Assembly: GCA_947074135.1 (NCBI GenBank)
Contig: CAMTOL010000098.1
Location: 1 to 7,535 of the forward strand
Direction of reading: 5' to 3'
DNA length: 7,535 nt
Source of the DNA: an uncultured Rikenellaceae bacterium
GTDB taxonomy: Bacteria; Bacteroidota; Bacteroidia; Bacteroidales; Rikenellaceae
Positions 1 to 4,840 of the stretch are shown one piece after another. Positions within the stretch are counted from its first letter, which is position 1. Each line of letters opens with the position of its first letter. The position numbers were made by a program, and so were the translations under genes. The notes under the pieces were generated by a model. It did not search any database. It was not told where the DNA came from and saw only the letters and a list, made by a program, of their open reading frames with translations.

Positions 1-2
1 CT

Positions 3-77
3 GCATTGCCAGCGTACTTTGTGGCTCAGCAGTCATAGCTATTACAGGCAGGGAAATATCCTCTTGGAATCTCCTAT
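3..77 (+). other. Interrupted N-terminal coding extension of the radical SAM gene
   Basis: Read in the same frame as the downstream radical SAM gene, bases 3-35 give ALPAYFVAQQS, then a TAG stop at 36-38, then LLQAGKYPLGISY running straight into the ORF that opens at 78. The YPLGISYLQTYIENH stretch matches the usual start of B12-binding radical SAM proteins (a YPLGLAYLAAYL-like motif close to the N terminus), so real coding sequence extends upstream of the first possible start codon after the TAG. The other two forward frames give nothing similar. The stop is either a nonsense mutation or a base error near the window edge. Confidence 0.6.
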
Positions 78-1340
78 TTGCAAACATATATTGAGAATCA
101 TCTAGAAGGGTATGAGGTCGAGCTTTTTGACTTTAATATCGGTTCTGTCGAGGAGTTTGAGGCTATGCTCCGTGAGGGTGGATATCGTTATGTTGGAGTG
201 TCGCTTCGCAATGTTGATGACGTAAATATATTTACGCAAAATAGCTTTTTGAAGTGGTATGCCCAGATTGTGGAGATGATTCGTCGTTCAAGTTCTGCAA
301 CTGTGATTGTTGGTGGGGCTGGTTTCTCGATTTTTCCTCGACTGATTTTCGATACCATAAAGCCTGACTATGGAATCTACTCCGAAGGCGAACAGGCTAT
401 TGTTGAGTTGATTTCGAAGCTTGATAGTGTCCAAGATGTGAGTGAGATTGAGGGGTTGGTTACTAGTGAGCGAGAAAATAATAGAACAAATTTTGTGAGT
501 GCAATTAAGTTGTCGCTCGACGAAAAATTGGTCGAATATTACTGGGCAAAAGGTGGTATGATTGGGCTTCAAACCAAACGTGGCTGTCCTTTGAGGTGTA
601 TTTATTGTAGTTATCCGATAATTGAAGGTACAAAGGTTCGAACACTCGATGTAGATGTGGTAGTCGAGAATATTAGACGAATGGTAGAGGGTGGAATTAA
701 GTATATATTCTTTACTGACTCGATTTTTAATATAGATAATCGCTATAATAGAGAGTTGGCGCAAAAAATCATAGATAGCGGTATTAAAGTTAGTTGGATG
801 GCTTACTTTGCACCTTATAACCTTACTTATGAGGATTTGGAGTTGTTTAAACGTTCGGGATTGACCCATATTGAGTTTGGAACCGAATCGTTTAGCGATA
901 CACAACTCAAGAACTATGGTAAGCCGTTCACTTTCGAAGATGTGGAGAGAGTTAGTAGATATTGTTACGACTTAAATATTTTTTATGCCCATTTCCTTAT
1001 TCTTGGAGGGTATGGCGAAACGGAGCAGACACTTAAAGAGGGGTTCGAAAATTCGAAACGCATACATCACTCGGTCTTCTTCCCTTATGTTGGTATGAGG
1101 GTCTATCCTAAGACACGATTGAGCGAGATTTCGTTGGCAGAGGGGCTGTTCGATAACGAAGATGAATTGATTAATCCGATTTACTATGTGTCGAAAGCAA
1201 TTGATATAGAGTCGATAAAGAGTATGGCGGAGGCTAGTGGCGGTAAGTGGGTTTTTGCGGATAGTGAGCCGTCGCCACTGATGGAGAAGTTGCGAGAGCG
1301 TGGGCGTAAAGGTCCGTTGTGGGAGCTGCTGAGGTATTGA
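78..1340 (+). CDS. B12-binding-domain radical SAM protein, N terminus interrupted
   Basis: Radical SAM enzyme that would bind a 4Fe-4S cluster and S-adenosylmethionine. The cluster motif is CPLRCIYC (Cys170, Cys174, Cys177 counted from base 78), followed by SYPIIEGTKVR. Before it, residues 1-115 look like a cobalamin-binding-type Rossmann domain: LFDFN, a VIVGGAGFS strand-turn and the DYGIYSEGE motif. The classical DxHxxG cobalamin ligand motif is not visible. After it come FFTDSIFN, HIEFGTES and LILGGYGET, typical of the radical SAM barrel. The only start codon in this frame after the upstream TAG is TTG at 78; homology continues upstream, so this start is probably not the native one. Substrate is unknown; methylation or another tailoring step on a lipid or polyene is a guess from the neighbours. 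It ends in TGA 198 bases before the dehydratase gene. The family call is strong, the role weak. Confidence 0.85.
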   Translation: MQTYIENHLEGYEVELFDFNIGSVEEFEAMLREGGYRYVGVSLRNVDDVNIFTQNSFLKWYAQIVEMIRRSSSATVIVGGAGFSIFPRLIFDTIKPDYGIYSEGEQAIVELISKLDSVQDVSEIEGLVTSERENNRTNFVSAIKLSLDEKLVEYYWAKGGMIGLQTKRGCPLRCIYCSYPIIEGTKVRTLDVDVVVENIRRMVEGGIKYIFFTDSIFNIDNRYNRELAQKIIDSGIKVSWMAYFAPYNLTYEDLELFKRSGLTHIEFGTESFSDTQLKNYGKPFTFEDVERVSRYCYDLNIFYAHFLILGGYGETEQTLKEGFENSKRIHHSVFFPYVGMRVYPKTRLSEISLAEGLFDNEDELINPIYYVSKAIDIESIKSMAEASGGKWVFADSEPSPLMEKLRERGRKGPLWELLRY

Positions 1341-1538
1341 TATTTTTAGTTACAGCCAATAAAAACAATTAGAGCTGTCATTGTGGACTTGACCAGCAAA
1401 GATAGTCCGGAAAAAAAATATACGCATCAGTAGTAGTTCACAAAAGAACCAAAAAACTTTATGGAAACTTCGTTTCTGATGATTTTTGACTTTTTGAGTT
1501 TTGATTCTTTTTGATTGATTTTTTTATTTTGATTTTAG
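1341..1538. other. Intergenic leader region before the dehydratase gene
   Basis: No credible gene in these 198 bases. Bases 1371-1413 (GAGCTGTCATTGTGG, then ACTTGACCAGCAAAGAT, then AGTCCGG) resemble a decayed copy of the common intergenic GTCATTGCGGACTTGATCCGCAATC-type palindrome, with GGACT and AGTCC still able to pair. Then comes GTTCACAAAAG at about 1438, which is also found in the 3641-3666 palindrome, followed by a divergent copy of the dispersed repeat (listed separately). The last 60 bases are a T-rich leader ending TTTTAG directly before the ATG. I see no convincing Bacteroidota TAnnTTTG -7 box at a sensible spacing. Confidence 0.4.
1448..1482 (+). repeat. Dispersed box-plus-hairpin repeat, divergent copy upstream of dehydratase
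   Basis: The box ACCAAAAAACTTT (1448-1460) is followed by the hairpin GAAAC-TTC-GTTTC (1464-1476) and TGATGA. It has the same order of parts as the copies at 2399 and 3943, but the stem sequence differs while pairing is kept. It is also close to the reverse complement of 3601-3640 (ACCAAGAAACTTTG, then a stem with a TTC loop). It sits about 57 bases before the ATG at 1539, so it may be part of the 5' leader. Confidence 0.55.
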
Positions 1539-1961
1539 ATGAGGCAACCTTGCGATATTGATATACTGGAGCTTATTCCTCAACGTCGTCCATTTGTAAT
1601 GGTCGATAAACTGATTGAATATAATGATATCGTTTCCAAAACATCGCTCAATGTTCTGGACGATAACCTATTTTGTCGTAACGGCGTTTTTAGCCAATAC
1701 GGCATCCTTGAAAATATAGCGCAGAGCTGCGCCGCAAGAATTGGATATAAAAATCTAAGTAGTGGTGGCGACATTAAACTCGGATTTATTGGAGCAATAA
1801 AAGATTTTACCGCCGATAGAGATATAGTTGCAGGCGAAGAACTAACAACGACTATCGAGGTGTTGAGCGAAGTTTTTGCGATGACTCTTGTCAATGCTTC
1901 TGTTTGTGTCGATGGAGTTGAGGTGGCACGTTGTCAAATGAAAATAGCACTTGAAGGATGA
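1539..1961 (+). CDS. FabA/FabZ-like hotdog 3-hydroxyacyl-ACP dehydratase homologue
   Basis: A 140-residue single hotdog domain, normal length for FabZ-type or aryl-polyene-type thioester dehydratases that convert 3-hydroxyacyl-ACP to trans-2-enoyl-ACP. Motifs: ELIPQRRPFVMVDKL (residues 11-25), aligning with the LPHRxPFLLVDRV signature, and GILENIAQSCAARIGY (55-70), aligning with the central helix VLILEAMAQ and containing the acidic residue Glu58. Two departures stand out. The signature His is Gln15, and the GHFPG loop that carries the FabZ catalytic His is replaced by RNGVFSQYG. The FabA-like subgroup found in aryl-polyene clusters also lacks GHFPG, so this may be a partner-dependent or altered dehydratase. 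ATG at 1539 follows TTTTAG. It ends in an ATGA overlap with the thioesterase, implying translational coupling. Confidence 0.8.
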   Translation: MRQPCDIDILELIPQRRPFVMVDKLIEYNDIVSKTSLNVLDDNLFCRNGVFSQYGILENIAQSCAARIGYKNLSSGGDIKLGFIGAIKDFTADRDIVAGEELTTTIEVLSEVFAMTLVNASVCVDGVEVARCQMKIALEG

Positions 1962-2374
1962 AAAAATTAAAGGCAGAAATCGAAATTCCTGTTCGTTTTA
2001 GCGAGGTTGACTCGATGGGTATTGTGTGGCACGGCAGTTATGCTCAGTATTTCGAGGAGGCTCGTGAGGAGTTTGGGCGCAAGTACGGACTTGGTTATTT
2101 GTTTATGGTTGGGTGTGGGTATTATGCTCCGCTGGTCGATTTGAATTTTGGTTATAAGCGACCATTGATTTATGGCGATTCGATGAGAGTAGAGATTGAG
2201 TATGTGGAGGTTGAGTCGGCGAAGTTGGTTTTTGATTATAAGATTTATTCGTTAAAGGACGGAGGATTGGTTACAACTGGGCGAAGTGTTCAGGTGTTTT
2301 TGGACAAGGATTATCAGTTGCAGTGGATCTCTCCTGAGTTCTATGAACAGTGGAAAACCAAAAACCTGAAGTAG
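1958..2374 (+). CDS. YbgC/4HBT-type acyl thioesterase
   Basis: A 138-residue hotdog-fold acyl-CoA/acyl-ACP thioesterase, cytoplasmic. The N-terminal signature VRFSEVDSMGIVWHGSYAQYFEEAREEF (residues 12-39) is the 4-hydroxybenzoyl-CoA thioesterase / YbgC motif; Asp18 and His25 fall at the positions of the YbgC Asp and His active-site residues. The rest (DLNFGYKRPLIYGDSMRVEIEY) matches the second half of the hotdog. Homologous thioesterases occur in aryl-polyene and dialkylresorcinol clusters, where they are thought to release or proofread acyl chains; that role here is inferred from context. The ATG overlaps the dehydratase stop by four bases. The coding strand is G/T-rich, unlike the A/C-rich half-KS and ACP genes. 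The last codons (GGAAAACCAAAAAC at 2352-2365) match the start of the dispersed repeat family, perhaps by chance. Confidence 0.88.
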   Translation: MKKLKAEIEIPVRFSEVDSMGIVWHGSYAQYFEEAREEFGRKYGLGYLFMVGCGYYAPLVDLNFGYKRPLIYGDSMRVEIEYVEVESAKLVFDYKIYSLKDGGLVTTGRSVQVFLDKDYQLQWISPEFYEQWKTKNLK

Positions 2375-2398
2375 AGTAAAATAAGGGTGACTGTTTAG

Positions 2399-2439
2399 AC
2401 CAAAAACTTTTGGCGAGTACTATGTACTCGATGACGTAT
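2399..2439 (+). repeat. Dispersed box-plus-hairpin repeat upstream of KS1
   Basis: The box ACCAAAAACTTTTG is followed by the perfect hairpin CGAGTAC-TAT-GTACTCG (2414-2430) and ATGACGTAT. It matches 3943-3983 over 41 bases with three differences (2413 G/A, 2422 A/G, 2423 T/C); two of these lie in the loop, so pairing is untouched. It starts 25 bases after the thioesterase stop and ends 40 bases before the KS1 ATG. Confidence 0.85.
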
Positions 2440-2479
2440 GAAATTGTGTTTTTAGATTCTCTTTAGAGAAATTTTATAG

Positions 2480-3586
2480 ATGAGAGTAGCTTATGAGATA
2501 GCCAGTAATATCGTTTCGCCGCTTGGTAGTACGACTGCCGAAGTGGTCGATAACGTTTTGAATGGTCGCAGCGGAGTGGAAAACGTCGAAGGTTTCTCCT
2601 CGTGCGAACCGCTCTGCGCCGCTATGCTCGATAAAAACCTATATGCCGCTGACCAGAACCATACACGATTCGAGAAACTCGCAATTGCCTCAATTACTGA
2701 AGCTAACCAAACAAGTAAACTCGATTTAAGTAGCAACGATGTTATGTTTTTTCTCTCGACAACAAAAGGTAATATCGAGTTGTTAGAGAGTGACAATGAG
2801 GCTAGTAGTGAAGATTTAATGCTGTGGAGGTCTGCCGAGAAGATAGCTGTTCACTTTGGCAACAGAAACACTCCAGTAGTTGTTTCAAATGCCTGTATTT
2901 CAGGAGTGTCGGCACTCATTACTGCCGAACGTTACCTCAAAGATGCGATTTGTAGCCACGCAGTTGTTGTAGGTTGCGATTTAGTTACTAAATTTGTAGT
3001 TTCGGGTTTTCAGTCGTTCAAAGCGCTTTCAGAGCAGAGGTGTAAACCGTTTGATAGGGATAGAGTAGGGTTGAACCTTGGCGAGGCTGCGGCGACAATG
3101 ATACTGGGAGTCGAAGAGTTGGATAACCTGCAAAGTGGTGTGAAGTGTATTAAAAGTGGTGCAATAAGCAATGATTCGAACCATATTTCTGCACCATCAC
3201 GCACTGCCGAGGGACTATTTGGAGCTATTGGTAGGTGTGATATTGGTGGAGTAGGATATGTGGTTGCACACGGTACGGCTACGCCATATAATGATGGTAT
3301 GGAGGCAATTGCGTTGCAGAGAGCTGGAATTGAGCAGTTGCCGGTGTTTAGTTTGAAGGGCTATTTTGGGCATACGTTGGGTGCTGCAGGGTTGTTGGAG
3401 ACGATTGTGGGGAGTGAGTTGTTGGATAGGGGGGAGTTACCTGCTAGTTTGGGTTTTGAGAATCTGGGAGTTGAGGGGGAGTTGAATGTCGTGAGTGAGA
3501 GGCAGAGAGTTGATACTAAGGCTTTTTTGAAGACTATTTCGGGCTTTGGCGGCTGCAACGCTGCGCTAGTGGTCGGTAAACTTTAA
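2480..3586 (+). CDS. Beta-ketoacyl-ACP synthase (FabF-like), KS1
   Basis: Condensing enzyme that would extend an acyl chain with malonyl-ACP. At 368 residues it is slightly short for FabF (about 410) but looks complete. The whole active site is visible: nucleophile Cys139 in SNACISGVSAL, first His264 in VAHGTATPYND, Lys293 and His298 in SLKGYFGHTLGAAG, and a C-terminal GFGGCNAALVVG glycine-rich loop. ATG at 2480 is chosen because MRVAYEIASNIVSPLG aligns with the usual KS start; no clear ribosome binding site precedes it. It stands alone between two non-coding gaps, with a dispersed repeat on each side in opposite orientation. Base composition of the coding strand changes sharply inside the gene, from C-rich near the start to very G-rich near the end. 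It is probably one of two active condensing enzymes of the cluster. Confidence 0.93.
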   Translation: MRVAYEIASNIVSPLGSTTAEVVDNVLNGRSGVENVEGFSSCEPLCAAMLDKNLYAADQNHTRFEKLAIASITEANQTSKLDLSSNDVMFFLSTTKGNIELLESDNEASSEDLMLWRSAEKIAVHFGNRNTPVVVSNACISGVSALITAERYLKDAICSHAVVVGCDLVTKFVVSGFQSFKALSEQRCKPFDRDRVGLNLGEAAATMILGVEELDNLQSGVKCIKSGAISNDSNHISAPSRTAEGLFGAIGRCDIGGVGYVVAHGTATPYNDGMEAIALQRAGIEQLPVFSLKGYFGHTLGAAGLLETIVGSELLDRGELPASLGFENLGVEGELNVVSERQRVDTKAFLKTISGFGGCNAALVVGKL

Positions 3587-3600
3587 AAAGAATGATTTAG

Positions 3601-3640
3601 CACAAGTGGAAAAAACGAAGTTTTTTCAAAGTTTCTTGGT
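3601..3640 (-). repeat. Dispersed box-plus-hairpin repeat, reverse copy after KS1
   Basis: On the minus strand this reads ACCAAGAAACTTTG, then GAAAAAAC-TTC-GTTTTTTC (stem 3627-3609), then CACTTGTG. This is closest to the copy at 1448 and more distant from those at 2399 and 3943. It begins 14 bases after the KS1 stop. On the + strand the hairpin GAAAAAAC-GAA-GTTTTTTC could also act as a weak terminator-like structure, but its stem has only two G-C pairs. Confidence 0.55.
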
Positions 3641-3666
3641 TTTACCTTTTGTTCACAAAAGGTAAA
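3641..3666. repeat. Perfect 12-bp inverted repeat
   Basis: TTTACCTTTTGT (3641-3652) and ACAAAAGGTAAA (3655-3666) are exact reverse complements separated by TC. It occupies the place in the left half that the 3919-3942 palindrome occupies in the right half of the composite element. Confidence 0.9.
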
Positions 3667-3693
3667 GTAGAGCAGATACAATAAATCATAAAG

Positions 3694-3753
3694 TTTGGGG
3701 ATTGGGCAAAACGCCCAATAAGAAATTCGAAGAATTTCTGACCAATCCCCAAA
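3694..3753. repeat. Nested palindrome A (12-bp outer stem, two inner hairpins)
   Basis: Outer stem TTTGGGGATTGG (3694-3705) with CCAATCCCCAAA (3742-3753), perfect. Inside are ATTGGGC-AAAAC-GCCCAAT (3701-3719) and AGAAATTC-GAA-GAATTTCT (3721-3739). The first inner hairpin shares bases 3701-3705 with the outer stem, so the full outer stem and that hairpin cannot both form. Confidence 0.85.
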
Positions 3754-3781
3754 GCTATAACAAGCAAAAGCACCCAAAACG

Positions 3782-3798
3782 CAAACTCGAAGGGTTTG
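3782..3798. repeat. Short hairpin with GAA loop
   Basis: CAAACTC-GAA-GGGTTTG, seven pairs including one G-T wobble. It lies in the middle of the composite element. The GAA loop matches those at 3617-3619 and 3729-3731, and a shorter GC-GAA-GC is at 3812-3818. Confidence 0.6.
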
Positions 3799-3825
3799 TA
3801 AGACTTTTGAGGCGAAGCAAAGTAT

Positions 3826-3893
3826 AATTTTGGGGTTTGTCGGATAATTGCAAGCAATTTTCTATTTGTCGATTCTCGACAAACCCCAAAATT
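3826..3893. repeat. Nested palindrome B (17-bp outer stem, two inner hairpins)
   Basis: Outer stem AATTTTGGGGTTTGTCG (3826-3842) pairs perfectly with CGACAAACCCCAAAATT (3877-3893). Inside are AATTGC-AA-GCAATT (3846-3859) and TTTGTCG-ATTCT-CGACAAA (3865-3883). TTTGTCG occurs twice (3836-3842 and 3865-3871) and both copies compete for 3877-3883, giving two alternative folds. Confidence 0.88.
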
Positions 3894-3918
3894 CGATGGT
3901 TTTTTGATTTTGTTATCC

Positions 3919-3942
3919 TTTCCCTTTTTGGAAAAAGGGAAA
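3919..3942. repeat. Perfect 11-bp inverted repeat
   Basis: TTTCCCTTTTT (3919-3929) and AAAAAGGGAAA (3932-3942) are exact reverse complements separated by GG. It lies directly before the ACCAAAAAC box of the last forward repeat copy, as the 3641-3666 palindrome does for the reverse copy. Confidence 0.9.
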
Positions 3943-3983
3943 ACCAAAAACTTTTGACGAGTACTGCGTACTCGATGACGTAT
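3943..3983 (+). repeat. Dispersed box-plus-hairpin repeat upstream of half-KS gene
   Basis: The box ACCAAAAACTTTTG is followed by the perfect hairpin CGAGTAC-TGC-GTACTCG (3958-3974) and ATGACGTAT; 38 of 41 bases match 2399-2439. It forms the right end of the composite element and precedes the likely start of the half-KS gene by about 30 bases. The ATG at 3975 lies inside this repeat, which argues against it as the true start. Confidence 0.85.
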
Positions 3984-4013
3984 TTTTTGATTGATTTTTA
4001 TTTTAGATTTTTT

Positions 4014-4598
4014 TTGGAAAAACTTAGAATTATAGGAAGTGCATACCTTGACGGTAGTGATCTAGTTGCCACTTACAGGCAACTCGGTCTGTCGTACCCT
4101 AAATTCTTCAAAATGGATAAACTCTCAAAACTTGGATATCTAGCTGCTGCCAAAATCTTTGGATGCTCGTCAGTCGATTCAAGAGAAAACTCCGAACAAT
4201 ATGCTATGATTTTTTGCTGTAACTCATCATCAATCGACTGCGACATTGAGTTTCAACAAACAATTCAAAACGTCGATAACTACTTTCCTAGCCCCTCAAT
4301 ATTTGTCTATACACTAGCAAATATCGTAATGGGAGAGATTGCAATCGCATTCAAACTTCGCGGCGAAAATACTATGTTCGTAGCCAGAAACGAAAACGTT
4401 GCCGACCTGCAAACCAAAGTAGAACAAATATTTAGATATACCCCAACAAAATCACTGCTCTGCGCATCGATAGATTACAGCACCAACCGTAAAGAGGTGC
4501 TAATGCTAATGATCGAAGCTAACGAAAATGAAGAAAATCAAGAATTTAATAACGATAACATAATTAAACTACTAGAAAATGGAAGAGCTAATTCTTAA
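4014..4598 (+). CDS. Half-length ketosynthase-like protein without active-site Cys
   Basis: Resembles the N-terminal half of a beta-ketoacyl synthase. RIIGSAYLDG at the start fits a KS first strand, and YFPSPSIFVYTLANIVMGEIAIAFKLRGENTMFV fits the KS region that leads to the nucleophile (PSP..F..TLPN...GEIAI). The expected Cys position reads GENTMFVARNEN, with no Cys, and no HGTxTxxND or KxxxGH motif follows, so it is unlikely to condense by itself; a structural or partner subunit is plausible. The frame is open back to 3837, but that part runs through repeats. TTG at 4014 (giving MEKLRIIGSAYLDG, 194 residues) fits the domain start best; ATG at 3975 is the alternative and would add repeat-derived residues. 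The gene overlaps the ACP gene by 20 bases. The coding strand is A/C-rich. Confidence 0.68.
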   Translation: MEKLRIIGSAYLDGSDLVATYRQLGLSYPKFFKMDKLSKLGYLAAAKIFGCSSVDSRENSEQYAMIFCCNSSSIDCDIEFQQTIQNVDNYFPSPSIFVYTLANIVMGEIAIAFKLRGENTMFVARNENVADLQTKVEQIFRYTPTKSLLCASIDYSTNRKEVLMLMIEANENEENQEFNNDNIIKLLENGRANS

Positions 4599-4833
4599 AT
4601 TAAAAAACGAAATTATCGAAGTCCTTAACCTCGAAGGTATGACCCCTGACGATATAGATGCTCAAGCACCTCTGTTCGGTGACGGACTCGGACTCGACTC
4701 AATAGACGCACTTGAACTTATCGTGCTACTAGAGAAGAACTACGGCATCAAACTTTCTGACCCAAAACAAGGTCGTGAAATATTCTCGTCAGTTGAAGGA
4801 ATTGCAAAATTTATCGAAGCAAATAAAAAATAG
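4579..4833 (+). CDS. Acyl carrier protein
   Basis: An 84-residue ACP of normal length and acidic character. The phosphopantetheine attachment site is Ser41 in GLGLDSIDALELIVLLEKNYGIKL, the canonical DSxxxxEL motif at the start of helix II; FGDGLGLDS matches the type seen in polyene-lipid and type II polyketide ACPs. It would carry the growing acyl chain for KS1 and KS2 in the cytoplasm after modification by a phosphopantetheinyl transferase not in this window. The ATG lies inside the end of the half-KS gene (20-base overlap), and KS2 starts seven bases after its TAG, so these three genes are almost certainly one operon. Confidence 0.95.
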   Translation: MEELILKLKNEIIEVLNLEGMTPDDIDAQAPLFGDGLGLDSIDALELIVLLEKNYGIKLSDPKQGREIFSSVEGIAKFIEANKK

Positions 4834-4840
4834 TATCTAA

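Larger units (their letters stand above)
3601..3983. repeat. Composite inverted-repeat element (MITE-like or mosaic palindrome)
   Basis: The two ends are diverged inverted copies of one composite about 95 bases long. Reading inward from the left: a hairpin (3609-3627), CAAAGTTTCTTGGTTTTACC, a palindrome (3641-3666), a spacer, then a TTTGGGG stem (from 3694). Reading the minus strand inward from the right: a hairpin (3974-3958), CAAAAGTTTTTGGTTTTCCC, a palindrome (3942-3919), a spacer, then TTTTGGGGTTTG. Between the ends lie smaller hairpins with GAA loops. No transposase is present and no clear target duplication is seen. It could be a miniature transposon, a mosaic of REP-like elements or a structured RNA. 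Confidence 0.6.
3587..4013. other. Long non-coding stretch filled with palindromes
   Basis: About 430 bases between KS1 and the half-KS gene. It holds the composite element at 3601-3983 and a T-rich leader (TTGATTGATTTTTATTTTAG, ending at 4006) similar to the leader before 1539. Reading frames through it on either strand, including one of 101 codons on the minus strand (3642-3947) and the in-frame run upstream of the half-KS gene, pass through stems that pair with each other and look fortuitous. Confidence 0.7.

Noticed and set aside
36..38. TAG recoded as a sense codon
   Set aside because: TAG correctly ends the thioesterase and ACP genes at normal family lengths.
288..905. A 205-codon minus-strand frame opposite the radical SAM gene
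   Set aside because: The + strand frame has clear CxxxCxxC and other radical SAM motifs; the minus frame has no recognisable motif and is a shadow.
1520..1531. Bacteroidota-type promoter -7 box (TATTTTG) before the dehydratase
   Set aside because: It is one base short of TAnnTTTG, sits almost on the start codon, and the region is so T-rich that such matches are expected by chance.
3609..3627. Intrinsic terminator after KS1
   Set aside because: The stem is almost all A-T with its T run inside the stem, and the site fits better as a reverse copy of the dispersed repeat; a termination role cannot be excluded but is not supported.
3642..3947. A 101-codon minus-strand frame with a hydrophobic stretch (FWVLLLVIALGIG)
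   Set aside because: It spans nearly the whole palindromic element, so its sequence is dictated by stems; no start context, no recognisable domain, and codons read through both arms of several hairpins.
3587..3985. CRISPR array
   Set aside because: The repeats are inverted, nested and of different sequence; there are no evenly spaced direct repeats with unique spacers and no cas genes.
3837..4013. N-terminal extension of the half-KS protein starting at TTG 3837
   Set aside because: These codons come from nested palindrome B, the 11-bp palindrome and the dispersed repeat; the KS-like fold begins only at RIIGSAYLDG.
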